A stretch of DNA of 64,000 nucleotides from Flavobacterium sp. (GTDB lineage: Bacteria; Bacteroidota; Bacteroidia; Flavobacteriales; Flavobacteriaceae): assembly GCA_016714905.1 (NCBI GenBank), contig JADKBW010000002.1, positions 244,032 to 308,031 on the forward strand. The letters run 5' to 3'. A program made the translations under genes and the position numbers. Under the pieces are notes generated by a model. It was not told the origin of the DNA. It did not search any database and worked only from the letters and a program-made list of their open reading frames with translations. Shown piece after piece: positions 35,365 through 45,673 of the stretch (position 1 is its first letter; each line of letters starts with the position of its first letter).

Positions 35365-37583
35365 CTATTTGCTTAATTTTTCCTCAATGGCTTTCAACCG
35401 TTCTTCTAGCGTTTTAATTTTATCGTTTTGATTGTCAATGATTTCTTGTTGTTCTTGCACGGCTTTTACTAACGGAACCACAAAGGACGCATATTGAATA
35501 CTATACAAATCCTTATCGTTCTTGGGCGCTTTTACACCATTAAAATCAAAGCCTAAATGACGTGCTGCTTCCGCCACTTCTTGGGCTATGAAACCCGTTT
35601 GTAGTTCATTTTCTAAATCATATTTACCTTCCCAATCGCCTACTTCGATGTCTTTATATACAATTTCATTTTGTTTATGAATATCAAAATAATACGTCAC
35701 TGGTCGAAGTCGTTTTATGAAAGACAATCCAGGAACATTATTTTGCACTTTTTTTTATTCTTCCATCACTATAATTAAAAAACCCAACTTGACCGCCAAT
35801 CCAACTCACGCTGGTGTTACCGATTTCTATGGTATTGCTATTGCTACCGACATAACCAGCAATATAGCCAAACGCGCCAAAGTTAGACGGATTAAATCCA
35901 ATGGTACTTCCTGCTTGCCTTCCTAAAACTGTATTGTTGTCGCCAGTTGTGTTAAATTGTAAAGCTAAAGCACCAACGGCCGTGTTACCAGCACCAGTGG
36001 TATTGGTTTCTAAACTTGCGACACCAATGGCTGTATTTCTGTTGGAAGTACTCAATAACAATGCGTTTTTTCCCACCGCGGTATTATAATCACCCACTAC
36101 ATTAGATTGTAGTGCAAAAGTTCCAATCGCGGTATTTCCTGAGGATGTTGTCGAACTATACATTGCCTGATTGCCCAGTGTTGTGTTGTCACTTCCTGTA
36201 GTGTTTAGAAAATTGGCGCGGTAACCAACGGAGGTATTTCCAATTCCAGTAGTATTATTAAATAAAGTAGCTACGCCACAAGCTACATTTGCCCATCCAT
36301 CGGTGTTATTAAGCATACTGTTACTACCAATTGCTGTATTGTAGTAGCCCAATGTATTTCGGTAGAGTGAACCATAACCAAAACTCGAATTGTCGTTTCC
36401 GGAAGTATTTGAATACAATGCTGAATTTCCAAAAGCCGCATTTCTAGAACCACTTACATTCAATCGCAAAGAACTCGTTCCCGCTGATGTGTTGTAATTT
36501 CCGGTGGCATTTTGAATTAAAGCGTACGCACCGAAAGCACTATTTTCACCACCAGTTGTATTGCTTCTTAAGGCATAAATTCCACTTCCGGTGTTGTAAC
36601 TTCCCGCAGTATTAAAAAGTAGCGATTGATAGCCCAGAGCGGTATTTTCAACGCCACTCGAATTGCTCAATAAAGATTGGACGCCTATTGCTGTCAAATT
36701 AGAACCGGTAGTATTACTTTGCAAAGCTTCTAAACCCACGGCAGTATTATTACTTCCGGCAACATTGTTGAATAGAGCACTGAATCCAATTGCGGTATTA
36801 TTTGCTCCAGTAGTGTTAAAGTACATTGCGCCACTGCCACTTGCGGTATTCAAAGAGCCTTGTGTATTTGAAAATAAAGCACGAGCACCATTAGCAGCAT
36901 TATAACTTCCAGAAGTGTTTGCTCGCAAGGCGTTGGTTCCACTTGCTTGATTGTAATTGCCATTCAAATTCGAATTTAGCGCATAGGCGCCATTGGCAGT
37001 GTTGTCAACGCCAATTGTGTTGTTCTTTAAAGCATTATCTCCTATCGCAGTATTGTAATTTCCAGTTGTATTTGAAATCAAGGTTTCTGTTCCGATTGCC
37101 GAATTCCCAATTCCTGAATTTAGCGGATTTAAGGCATTGACTCCTAAAGGAAGTGGAAGCAAGAGACAGTTTCCCAGATTCGACATTGTTTCTTTTCAAA
37201 ATTAAATCAGTGTTGTCAGCCGTTCCGATGAAATGAGTTGCTGGATTGGTTCCGGAATTCCCAACAATAGACCAATTAGATGCGCTTCCTTCAAAGTGCA
37301 ATCCACGAGGTTGTTGCATCATCCCAAAAATAAAATCCCGGTGGATTACTTCCTGATACTGTTGTCAAATAGACCAACATTCCTTGCTGTGCGATAGTCG
37401 GATTGGTTGCTGGAAAATCGTCCACTTTGGGAATCAAAAGTCCATCAGTGTTAGATGGTAGCGCTTGATTACTTGCACGAATATCCAATATCGCTTCAGG
37501 AGAAGTTGTATTGATTCCGACCTGTCCAAAGCTCTATTAAAAATGAAAACAGACAAGACCATTACTATTAATTTAGTTTTCAT
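35365..37583 (-). pseudogene. Fibre protein 1: YadA-like head repeats plus S74 chaperone domain, frameshifted
   Basis: Reading from ATG 37583: a signal peptide region (MKTKLIVMVLSVFIF), a shift, then the shared N-terminal domain (GINTTSPEAILDIRASNQA, NTDGLLIPKVDDFP, AQQGMLVYL, PPGFYFWD). After more shifts near 37300 and 37180 comes a shaft of about 19 repeats of ~23 residues with core NTAIG..AL..NTTG..N, the left-handed coil of trimeric adhesin heads. The C-terminus (from 35748) is a peptidase_S74 intramolecular chaperone with SDGRIKK, LRPVTYYF, GFIAQEV and a coiled-coil end (QNDKIKTLEERLKAIEEKL). A shift lies at the shaft/S74 junction (~35745, in an A run). Known S74 domains assemble trimers and then self-cleave. 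First of three such genes, each facing a LytTR regulator. Confidence 0.82.
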
Positions 37584-37604
37584 TTTTAATGTAAATTGCT
37601 GCAT

Positions 37605-37612
37605 CAAAACAT
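37605..37612 (-). promoter_or_regulatory. Weak -7-like box before fibre gene 1
   Basis: Minus-strand ATGTTTTG, 21 nt before the fibre start; it shares TTTTG with the boxes of the other two fibre genes but matches TAnnTTTG poorly. Confidence 0.35.
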
Positions 37613-37620
37613 TTTAATAA

Positions 37621-37653
37621 AAATCGACGAATAGGGCAAGAAATCGACGAATA
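37621..37653 (+). promoter_or_regulatory. 20-bp-spaced direct repeat AAATCGACGAATA, candidate LytTR operator 1
   Basis: AAATCGACGAATA occurs identically at 37621-37633 and 37641-37653, a centre spacing of exactly 20 bp, two helical turns. LytTR regulators are known to bind pairs of direct repeats about 21 bp apart. It sits between the divergent fibre and LytTR genes. The corresponding regions of the two other modules hold 20-bp-spaced repeats of different sequence. Confidence 0.65.
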
Positions 37654-37670
37654 AAAGTGCTGCTTTTACT

Positions 37671-37678
37671 TACATTTG
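37671..37678 (+). promoter_or_regulatory. Bacteroidota -7 box TACATTTG before LytTR gene 1
   Basis: Full consensus match, 17 nt before ATG 37696; spacing is the same within 1 nt in the other two modules. Confidence 0.65.
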
Positions 37679-37695
37679 GAATTGAAATAAAATCG

Positions 37696-38330
37696 ATGAA
37701 AAATTCAATTGCATAATCGTTGATGATGACGAAGTGGCGAGACTAAAAGTAGTTTCGATTGCCAGACAGTTTCCTGCTTTACATATAATTGGGCACTATT
37801 CTTCTCCAACGATCGCTTTATCAATAGTCGAAAAAGAAACCATCGACATTCTGTTTTTAGATATCGACATGCCCCATATCAGCGGAATGGAATTTCGACG
37901 AAAATTAATGGCGATTCCAGTTTGTGTTTTTATTACTTCTCATCCAGAGCACGCCGTGGAAAGTTTCGAATTAGACACCTTAGATTTTATTGTCAAACCA
38001 TTGCGATTAGAACGTTTCCAACAAACCATGAAACGTATCGAAGAGTTTATGGAAATCAAAGAAAAAGCAAATTTGTTTGAAACTAGTTTTGGATGACGCT
38101 ATTTACATCAAAGACGGTTATGATAAAGTGAAAGTAAAAGTCTATGATATTATGTATCTAGAAGCTTTAAAAGATTATACCATCGTAGTGACGGCTCATA
38201 AGCGCTATTGTGTACTTTCTGGAATAGGAAATTTAGTTAAAGAAGATCCGCACAAAGTCTTTCCTTAATAAACGGAACTGCCATCCCAATTGGAAATAGT
38301 TTCAAAGAAAGCATAGAAGAAAAGCTATGA
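37696..38330 (+). pseudogene. LytTR response regulator 1, frameshifts and an internal deletion
   Basis: ATG 37696 opens MK-F-NCIIVDDDEV once one A is added to the A run at 37699-37703. The REC domain is otherwise complete (LFLDIDMPHISGMEF with phospho-Asp; ITSHPEHAVESFE; KPLRLERF). A second shift lies at ~38090. The LytTR domain starts normally (IYIKDGYDKVKVKVYDIMYLEALKDYT) but after EDPHKV about 70 bp are missing relative to paralogues 2 and 3: the segment equivalent to RIHRSFAIQKQFVKKI, which carries DNA-contacting residues in the family, is absent, and the sequence resumes with NGTAIPIGNSFKES. This is not a homopolymer error. The regulator is probably unable to bind DNA, if the assembly is right. 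The stop overlaps the kinase start (ATGA). Confidence 0.8.
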
Positions 38331-40193
38331 AAATAAAATTTGACTGATACTCTGGCTTTTTCTTTGCTAACGACTGCTCAAAACACTTCTGCTATCGATT
38401 CTTTATTGAACGAGCTCCCAAAGCAAAAACGATACCGTTCGCGCTCGAATTTACATCCATTTACATAATAATATATACCCTACAATCCAGAAAAGCGTTA
38501 GAATTTGCTAAGAAAAGGGCTTAAAATCGTAACCAAAATGAATTGGCATAAAGGTTTGAGTGTTTTCTATAATGACATGGGGAATAGTTACCTAGGTCAA
38601 GGAAGGCACAAAGAAGCATTAGCGCATTATTTAAAATCATTAGAATTTTCAAAAGAATTACCATCTCAACACGCTACTACGCTTCGAAACACGAGTATAA
38701 TTTATTTAAACCAAGAAAATATTTTGCTAGCTACAAAATATAATAATGAAGCATTTCAATTAGCTAAAAAAGAAAATTATATCACTTGTATGGCAGATTG
38801 TTATAACAATTATGGTCTCATTTATAAACACAAAAAAAATGCAGCGAAGGCGAATGCGTATTTCTTAAAAAGTCTTGCAATATGGAAACAACAGGGTGAT
38901 TTAACTAAACAGGCAGTGATATTAACTCATTTGGGCGATAATGCGGAAGACTTAAAGGTTAAAATTGCGTATTATAATAAATCTAAAGCAATTTGGGATC
39001 AAGAAAATCCATCATACTTGTTAGCCGTTTCAAACATTTTTGGATTGGTAGAAGCCAATATCAGTTTGGCTAAAGATGGTGATTTACTCAGAAAATCTGA
39101 AATCGCTAGGACCAAAAAACAACTATTAGAGGAAGCTGAAAGCTATCTGCAAAAAGCAATTTATTATTCAAAAGAATCAAATGTTCAACAAAACCTAATG
39201 TATTCTTACGGAAAAATGTCGGAAGTAAAAGAACTTCAAGGCGACTATAAAGCAGCACTCGACTACATCAATTTGAATTATGAAATATATACTTCCCTTT
39301 TTTCTCAGGAAAATAAAAATAAAATTGCATCCTTGGAAAGCAAGGAAAAATTAGCAAAAAAAGACAAAGAAATTGCCATAAAAAAACTGACGCTTCTTCA
39401 AAACGAAAGACAAAAATGGTATCTAATTGGTGGCATTTTACTTTTAGGAATAATAGGATTCTTGCTTTTTCTTCAAAACAGAAATCGCAAAAAAACCAAT
39501 GAAAAACTTCAAGTATTAAATTCAGAATTGGATGCTGCCAACAAAGCGAAAACACGATTTTTTAGCATTTTGAATCATGATCTACGAAGTCCAGTTTCTA
39601 ACTTAATTGATTTTTTACACCTGCAAAAAGACAGCCCAGACTTATTAGATGATGCAACCAAAACGCGTATTGAAAACACTACGTTAACTTCAGCAGAAAA
39701 TCTTTTAACTTCCATGGAAGACATTTTACAATGGAGCAAAAGTCAGATGGAAAATTTTAAACCACAACCCAAATTAATTGCGATAAGCACAATTTTTAAT
39801 GACACTCAAAATCACTTTTCTAGTGAAGAAAGAGTTAGAATACTATTTCAAAACCCATCAAATATACAAATCACAACGGACGAGAATTATCTCAAAACCA
39901 TTATTCGTAACCTAACGGGTAATGCCATCAAAGCACTTGAAAAAGTTGAGAACCCAACAGTCATTTGGAAAGCATGGCAAGAAAATAGTCATCAGTTTTT
40001 ATCGATTACCGACAATGGTCCAGGCGGAACACAAGAACAATTCAAGGCGTTATACGATGAAACTGAAGTGGTCGGAATTCAATCGGGATTGGGCTTGCAT
40101 CTGATTCGCGATTTAGCCAAAGCGATTGGGTGCGAGATTACTGTTGATTCAACTCCAAGCCACGGAACTACTTTTGTACTTTCATTTATTTAA
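38327..40193 (+). pseudogene. TPR sensor histidine kinase 1, N-terminal frameshifts
   Basis: The first ~170 nt (signal peptide and first TPR) contain several shifts; from 38505 the frame is open to 40193. Order: tetratricopeptide repeats (e.g. YNDMGNSYLGQGRHKEALAHY, YNNYGLIYKHKKNAAKANAYF, ~residues 60-310), a coiled coil, one transmembrane helix (WYLIGGILLLGIIGFLLFL), then HisKA with ILNHDLRSPVSNL (phospho-His), and HATPase with NLTGNAIKAL (N box), TDNGPG (G1) and SGLGLHLI (G2). The TPR region is exported, so the sensor is periplasmic. It pairs with regulator 1 by an ATGA overlap. The catalytic part is nearly identical in motif to kinases 2 and 3. Confidence 0.85.
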
Positions 40194-40206
40194 AATCAAA
40201 AAAAAA

Positions 40207-42852
40207 TTACTCTTCATAAGTCACCAAAACCCGAATTGGTTTTGATAAAATAAAGGTTGAATTAGAAAGTTTGTTCACTACTGTAATGCTTGTTCCACTA
40301 ATATAATAGTCATATTCATAACCTACTGAAGCATTATATGAAGGTGGAACACTATTTCCAGCAGAATATTCTACCAATATATTCACCGCAAGAATTTTAG
40401 AACTTGTAATTCCATGTGCCATTGAAGTTGAAGACCCTTGCGCAGCATTAGTTGTTCCCGTGAGTTTTATCATTTTAACGGCTGGCGCTGCACTTCCTCC
40501 TAATTTAGTAAAGCCGTTGACTTCCAATTCTGAAGTTGGAGTGGACGTACCAATACCTACTTCTCCTGTTCCTTTGATTCGCATTCTTTCTGTAAACGAA
40601 GCGCTACTACCATATCCAAAAGCAATATCATCAGTACTTGCGGCGGAATGTATTTGCATTAGTGCGCTTTGAAGTCCGAAGCCATAATGATTTCCGGCAC
40701 CTCCAAAGAGCGATAACTTATCGCCTAAAACACCATCAAACTGAAGCGGAAAATCTGATTTAAAACTGCCAATTCCTATATGACCAACGTCAGAAATCGT
40801 CATTCGTGTGAGATTTGTACTAGTTCTAAACTGAAGCGCATTAGGCATACTCGCTGGGCTATAAATTACGCCACCACTCGTGGCAACACCCGTAGATCCG
40901 AACACCACGCCAGATTCTTGATTTGATAATAAATTCAAAAAGGTAAGATCATTGTTTTCAATAATAGTCTGTGCAAACGGATTGGGTGTCATACCGGTCG
41001 AGTTGGTTCTAATATGTAGTTTAGTTTGCGGATTAGTCAATCCAATACCTAAATTACCATTTCCTTTGATACGAAAACCTTCGGTAAAAGATCCGCTGCT
41101 TCCATATCCGAAAGCAATGTCACTTCCGACAAGATCAGAATGTATTTGAAGCAAGTTTCCTTGAATACCAAAACCATAATGACTGCCTGCTCCTCCATAT
41201 AACGAAATTTTATCGCCTAGGGATGTTTTAAACTGAAGTGGATATGCTGGGACTGAAGTTCCAATTCCAACATTCCCTGTTCCTTTGATACGCATCACTT
41301 CAGTCATAGCAGCACTCGTTCCGTAGCCAAAAGCAATATCATCTGAAGCTATACCACCATGGATTTGTAGCAAATAATCTTGAATACCTATTCCGAGATG
41401 AGCTCCTGGACCGCCAAAAAAAGAAACCTTATCTCCGGTACCACCACCAAAATGAAGTGGAAAATCTGCTTTGAAATTTCCTATAGCCACATTACCAACA
41501 TCTGAAATCGTCATTCGAGTTTGGTTATTATCGGTTCTAAACTGAAGCGATTTGGGCATACTTGCCGGACTATAAACAATACCGCCGCTTGTAGGAATAC
41601 CTTGCGTTCCGAATACCACGCCTGATTCTTGATTGGAAAGTAAGTTTAAAAAGGTATATTCATCATCTTCAATTACAGCTGATGCTAAAGGATTTGGAGT
41701 CATGCCAGTATCTATTGTTTTAACATGAAGTTTATGTACGGGATTTGTTTCACCAATACCAACATTACCATTCCCTTTAACACGCATCGTCTCGTTTAAT
41801 GCAGCTGTAGCTCCATATCCGAAGACAACATCTCCATTTATGTTGGATGTGTGCAACTGCAAAGCTAAAGATTGAATACTAAAACCATAATTTGAACTAC
41901 CAGATCCCCACAACGCAATCTTATTACCAAAAGTTGGGGGGAAATGTAGTGGAACAGTTGGGTTGCTATTTCCTATTCCAACAAATCCATCTCCTGTGAA
42001 CCTAACATTTTCCGTAAAAGCGCCACTGCTGCCATAACCAAAAGCAATATCGCTACCAACAAGATCCGAATGAATTTGCATCAAATTACCTTGAATTCCA
42101 AATCCATAATGAGCGCCAGCCCCGCCGTATAATGACAGTTTATCTCCAAGTAATGAGGGAAATTGAAGTGGAAGTGTTGGAATAAAACTACCAAGTGCAA
42201 TATTTCCATCATTAGAAATAACCATTCTATTCACATTTCCATTAGTTCGAAAAAGCATACTATTGGGTAAAGTAATTGGATTATAAACTATACCTCCATT
42301 GGTAGAATTTCCATTTGCACCAAATAGAACTCCAGATTCTAATCCAGATAATATATTTAAAAACGCACTTGTGTTGTTCTCCAAAGTTGCCACTGAAGCC
42401 GGATTAGGCGTCATTCCCGAAGCATTGTTCATTACATGCAATTTAGAAGTTGGCGTGCTATTTCCAATTCCAACTTTTCCACTATGAAACATATCATCCG
42501 TAATGTCGGAGGGTGACAAAGTTGTTCCAACTTTATACCAATCTTTATCTCCATTCGCAGTTGAAGATATTCCAATCCAACTGGTCGTCAAATTATCCCA
42601 ATAGTAAAACCCAGGAGGATTCGCACCTGACGTCACCATCAAATACACCATCATGCCTTGCTGCGCTGCGGTCGGGCTAGTTAAGGGAAAAGCGTCAACA
42701 CGAGGAATCAGAATTCCATCTGTGTTTGTTGGCGCTGCTTGGTCACTTGCTTTGATGTCCAATTGCGCATCAGGCGCTGTGGTATTAATCCCTACTTGTG
42801 CATGGCTTTGCATGAAAAAAAATAAAAGTGCAATTCTAAAAACGGTCTTCAT
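40207..42852 (-). CDS. Fibre protein 2: intact, 237-residue shaft repeats, no S74 domain
   Basis: An 881-residue secreted protein. Signal peptide 1-19 (ends SHAQ); shared N-terminal domain ~20-95 (VGINTTAPDAQLDIKASDQA, GILIPRVDAFP, AQQGMMVYL, PPGFYYWD). The shaft has a long repeat: GMTPNP recurs at residues 146, 383 and 620, a period of exactly 237. Each full unit contains two ~80-residue sub-units (GDK.SLYGGAG.HYGFGIQ ... DIAFGYGSS ... VGIG.TNP); the third unit keeps only one. The last ~90 residues (KILAVNILVEYSAGN, SVGYEYDYYISG, KPIRVLVTYEE) form a separate beta-rich tip unlike the S74 domains of fibres 1 and 3. No T9SS C-terminal domain, so the route across the outer membrane is unclear. 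It converges on kinase 1 and faces regulator 2. Confidence 0.88.
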   Translation of the reverse strand: MKTVFRIALLFFFMQSHAQVGINTTAPDAQLDIKASDQAAPTNTDGILIPRVDAFPLTSPTAAQQGMMVYLMVTSGANPPGFYYWDNLTTSWIGISSTANGDKDWYKVGTTLSPSDITDDMFHSGKVGIGNSTPTSKLHVMNNASGMTPNPASVATLENNTSAFLNILSGLESGVLFGANGNSTNGGIVYNPITLPNSMLFRTNGNVNRMVISNDGNIALGSFIPTLPLQFPSLLGDKLSLYGGAGAHYGFGIQGNLMQIHSDLVGSDIAFGYGSSGAFTENVRFTGDGFVGIGNSNPTVPLHFPPTFGNKIALWGSGSSNYGFSIQSLALQLHTSNINGDVVFGYGATAALNETMRVKGNGNVGIGETNPVHKLHVKTIDTGMTPNPLASAVIEDDEYTFLNLLSNQESGVVFGTQGIPTSGGIVYSPASMPKSLQFRTDNNQTRMTISDVGNVAIGNFKADFPLHFGGGTGDKVSFFGGPGAHLGIGIQDYLLQIHGGIASDDIAFGYGTSAAMTEVMRIKGTGNVGIGTSVPAYPLQFKTSLGDKISLYGGAGSHYGFGIQGNLLQIHSDLVGSDIAFGYGSSGSFTEGFRIKGNGNLGIGLTNPQTKLHIRTNSTGMTPNPFAQTIIENNDLTFLNLLSNQESGVVFGSTGVATSGGVIYSPASMPNALQFRTSTNLTRMTISDVGHIGIGSFKSDFPLQFDGVLGDKLSLFGGAGNHYGFGLQSALMQIHSAASTDDIAFGYGSSASFTERMRIKGTGEVGIGTSTPTSELEVNGFTKLGGSAAPAVKMIKLTGTTNAAQGSSTSMAHGITSSKILAVNILVEYSAGNSVPPSYNASVGYEYDYYISGTSITVVNKLSNSTFILSKPIRVLVTYEE

Positions 42853-42868
42853 GATGTAATATTTTGCG

Positions 42869-42876
42869 CAAAATTG
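42869..42876 (-). promoter_or_regulatory. -7-like box CAATTTTG before fibre gene 2
   Basis: One mismatch to TAnnTTTG, 16 nt before the fibre 2 start; its position relative to the direct repeat is the same as in module 3. Confidence 0.45.
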
Positions 42877-42904
42877 AGCATTTATACCTTGTGGAATTTG
42901 AATT

Positions 42905-42937
42905 TTATACGAACGACATTTATATTATACCAGCGAC
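42905..42937 (+). promoter_or_regulatory. 20-bp-spaced direct repeat TTATACgAaCGAC, candidate LytTR operator 2
   Basis: TTATACGAACGAC at 42905 and TTATACCAGCGAC at 42925, exactly 20 bp apart. The block starts 36 bp from the edge of the TTTTG box of fibre gene 2, the same distance as in module 3, which places it just upstream of a -33 region on the fibre side, as expected for an activator. The half-site GAACGAC is shared with module 3. Confidence 0.65.
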
Positions 42938-42957
42938 TGTTTGTAACAATTTTTATC

Positions 42958-42965
42958 TATTTTTG
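42958..42965 (+). promoter_or_regulatory. Bacteroidota -7 box TATTTTTG before LytTR gene 2
   Basis: Full match to TAnnTTTG, 18 nt before ATG 42984. Confidence 0.65.
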
Positions 42966-42983
42966 AAATATAAAGCGCCTAAA

Positions 42984-43688
42984 ATGAAAACTTGGAACTG
43001 TATTATCGTTGATGATGAAGACGTTGATCGACTCATGGTTGTTTCGTTCGCCAAGAAGTTTCCGCAACTCAACATTATTGGCGCCTATTCATCAGCCGAT
43101 GAAGCACTGAGAGTTTTAGAGAAAAATACCGTAGACATTCTGTTTCTAGACATTGATATGCCCGGTTCTAATGGTGTTGAAATGAGAAAAAAAGCGATGG
43201 AAGTTCCTGTTTGTATTTTCATCACTGGTCACTCAGAATATGCAGTGGAAAGTTTCGAATTGGAGACACTAGATTTTATTGTCAAACCTTTGCGATTCGA
43301 AAGATTTGAAAAAGCAATGCAACGCGTAGAGCAATTTTTGGAAATTAAGGAAAAGGCAACTTTGTTCGAGTTGAGTTTTGGAGAAAATTCCATTTTTATT
43401 AAGGAAGGAACAGAAAAATCAAAAGTAAATCTTTACGACATTCTATATTTGGAAGCTTTAAAAGATTACACGTTCTTGGTAACACCACAAAAAAAACATT
43501 GCGTTTGGTCGAATATTGGATCACTTTTGAAGCAAGAACCGTTTCAATCGTTTACCAGAATTCACCGAAGCTTTGCGATTCAAAAACAATTTGTGAAAAA
43601 AATATACGCCCAAGAAATCATGCTAAGCAACAATGCGTTACTTCCGGTGGGCAGAAGTTATAAAGAAAGTGTAAAGCTACTGCTATGA
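42984..43688 (+). CDS. LytTR response regulator 2
   Basis: A 234-residue intact regulator; ATG 42984 gives MKTWNCIIVDDEDVDRL. REC domain 1-~120: acidic pocket DDED, phospho-Asp in LFLDIDMPGSNG, Thr switch ITGHSEYAVESFE, Lys in IVKPLRFERF. LytTR DNA-binding domain ~135-234: YDILYLEALKDYTFLV, SFTRIHRSFAIQKQFVKKI, LPVGRSYKES. It is the reference copy for the damaged paralogue 1 and the frameshifted paralogue 3. Coupled to kinase 2 by overlap (ATGAG at 43685). It likely controls the divergent fibre gene through the 20-bp direct repeat, and perhaps its own gene. Confidence 0.92.
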   Translation: MKTWNCIIVDDEDVDRLMVVSFAKKFPQLNIIGAYSSADEALRVLEKNTVDILFLDIDMPGSNGVEMRKKAMEVPVCIFITGHSEYAVESFELETLDFIVKPLRFERFEKAMQRVEQFLEIKEKATLFELSFGENSIFIKEGTEKSKVNLYDILYLEALKDYTFLVTPQKKHCVWSNIGSLLKQEPFQSFTRIHRSFAIQKQFVKKIYAQEIMLSNNALLPVGRSYKESVKLLL

Positions 43689-45673
43689 GTAAAAATTGGT
43701 TGCTGTTGCTGATCCTAATTCCAGTCTTCGTGTTTGCGCAGAATCAAGCGCCAGTTGATAAAATGTTACGTTCTCTTGAAAGTATGAAAGAGGATACCTT
43801 AAAAGTAAATCAACTCAACAAAATAGCACTTTCTTACAGCGATTCGGATTCTACAAAAGCTTTTTTCTATAATAAAATGGCAATGTCACTTACTAAGAAA
43901 TTACAATGGAAAGATGGTGTCGCAAAGTCACATTTTTATCGTGGTACTATTTACAATGTGTATTTTTACTACGACAAAGCTCTGAATTCTTTCAATCAGT
44001 CTTTAAAAACTTCCAACAAAAAAATCCTTAGCAAATCCTTTCAAAGTATTGGAGAAGTTTATCTCAATACAAGTGACTTTTCTAAGGCACTAGACTATTC
44101 CTTTCGAGCATTAAAAATTGACGAAGCTATCGGAAACAAGAAAGGAATTGCTAAAGTCTACGCAAATTTAGGTTCGATAAATTACGGTATTAAAAAATAT
44201 TCAAAAGCGCTGGAATTCTACAATAAAGCAGCAAAGCTATATGAGGAATTAGCAAATAGTAAAGAACTAGCAATTGTCAATAGGAACTTGGCTGGTGTAT
44301 ACAATAGTTTACGGCAATCACAAAAAGCATTGCTGTACTATGAAAAAGCAAACATTTTATGCGAGAAATCTAATAACGAAGCGTTACAAGCTCGAATTCT
44401 ATCAGACATTTCTCTGGTATATTTTAATTTAAAAAACTATGATAAAGCTATTGAAAATTGTTATTTGTCATTAAATGCCATTCCGAGTGGAACTGATGAC
44501 AAACAAACCATTTCTTTTTCGCATGGTGTTTTAGGAGATTCCTATATTGAAAAAGCAAAAGCAAATCAACATAAAAATATTTTTTTAGACAGCGCTTTTA
44601 CCAATTTAACCAAAGCGGTCAAATTGCATCAACAACTCAAAAGTATTCGAGATTTGGCTTATGATTTTTCAAGCATTACTGAAGTGCATAAACTAAGAGG
44701 CGATTACAAAAACGCTTTGATTTCTTATGAAACTGCAATGGCTTATGAAGATTCAATATTTAATTCGGACAGCAAAGAAACCATCAAAAATCTTGAAGAC
44801 AAAAGAGCTATTGAACTTCGTGATCGCGAAATTAAAATCAACAAACTACAACTAGAAGCCAAAGAAAAACAAAAATGGATGTTGCTGTCGGGTTTAGCCT
44901 TATTGGGAATTATCGGAGGTTTGCTTTTTTACCAAAGTTCCAATCGAAGAAAAATCAATAGAAAATTACGGACTTTAAACCTCAATCTAGCAGAAAAGAA
45001 CAACGAACTCGACCAAGCGAATAAAATTAAAGCACGGTTTTTTAGCATCCTAAATCACGATTTGCGCAGTCCTGTGTACAATCTGATTCACTTTCTACAT
45101 CTGAAAAGAGAAAACCCTGAATTACTGGATGAAGCAACAAAAATTTCGATTGAACACAAAACGATGTCGTCGGCAGAAAATCTCCTCACTTCTATGGAAG
45201 ACATGTTGTTGTGGAGCAAAAGCCAAATGGAAAAATTTGAACCGGAACCTAAAAACGTCAGCATCAATTCACTTTTTGACGACACGCGCAAACACTTTGA
45301 AAGTGAGGAAGAAGTAAAAATTACTTTCGAAAATTCGAGTGATATTCAAATCTACACCGATGAAAATTATCTCAAAACCATCATCAGAAATCTCACTGGA
45401 AACGCCATTAAAGCACTAAACAAAGTTCAAAATCCCACCATAATTTGGAAAGCGTGGCGAGAAAACAATCAAATATTACTTTCCATTACCGACAACGGAC
45501 CCGGAGCAACACAAGAACAGTTTAAAGCATTATATGATGAAAACGAAGTCGTTGGGATCAAAACGGGATTGGGCTTGCATTTAATTCGGGATTTGGCGAA
45601 AGCGATTGATTGTGAGATATTGGTAAATTCAAAACCAGACCAAGGAACTAGTTTTATTTTAAAATTTAAGTAA
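43685..45673 (+). CDS. TPR sensor histidine kinase 2
   Basis: A 662-residue intact kinase. Signal peptide 1-18 (ends FAQ); TPR array ~30-360 (SFQSIGEVYLNTSDFSKAL, VYANLGSINYGIKKYSKAL, VNRNLAGVYNSLRQSQKAL and others); coiled coil ~365-395 (KNLEDKRAIELRDREIKI); transmembrane helix ~398-417 (WMLLSGLALLGIIGGLLFY); HisKA with LNHDLRSPVYNL (phospho-His); HATPase with NLTGNAIKAL, ITDNGPG and GLGLHLIRDLAKAI. Periplasmic TPRs suggest sensing of a protein or peptide ligand. It is cotranscribed with regulator 2. Its last 15 nt overlap the convergent end of fibre gene 3. Confidence 0.92.
   Translation: MSKNWLLLLILIPVFVFAQNQAPVDKMLRSLESMKEDTLKVNQLNKIALSYSDSDSTKAFFYNKMAMSLTKKLQWKDGVAKSHFYRGTIYNVYFYYDKALNSFNQSLKTSNKKILSKSFQSIGEVYLNTSDFSKALDYSFRALKIDEAIGNKKGIAKVYANLGSINYGIKKYSKALEFYNKAAKLYEELANSKELAIVNRNLAGVYNSLRQSQKALLYYEKANILCEKSNNEALQARILSDISLVYFNLKNYDKAIENCYLSLNAIPSGTDDKQTISFSHGVLGDSYIEKAKANQHKNIFLDSAFTNLTKAVKLHQQLKSIRDLAYDFSSITEVHKLRGDYKNALISYETAMAYEDSIFNSDSKETIKNLEDKRAIELRDREIKINKLQLEAKEKQKWMLLSGLALLGIIGGLLFYQSSNRRKINRKLRTLNLNLAEKNNELDQANKIKARFFSILNHDLRSPVYNLIHFLHLKRENPELLDEATKISIEHKTMSSAENLLTSMEDMLLWSKSQMEKFEPEPKNVSINSLFDDTRKHFESEEEVKITFENSSDIQIYTDENYLKTIIRNLTGNAIKALNKVQNPTIIWKAWRENNQILLSITDNGPGATQEQFKALYDENEVVGIKTGLGLHLIRDLAKAIDCEILVNSKPDQGTSFILKFK

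Noticed and set aside
35740..37190. Regular ~69-bp periodicity as a CRISPR array or DNA tandem repeat
   Set aside because: The period corresponds to 23 codons of YadA-like head repeats in a translated frame; units differ at DNA level and there are no cas genes.
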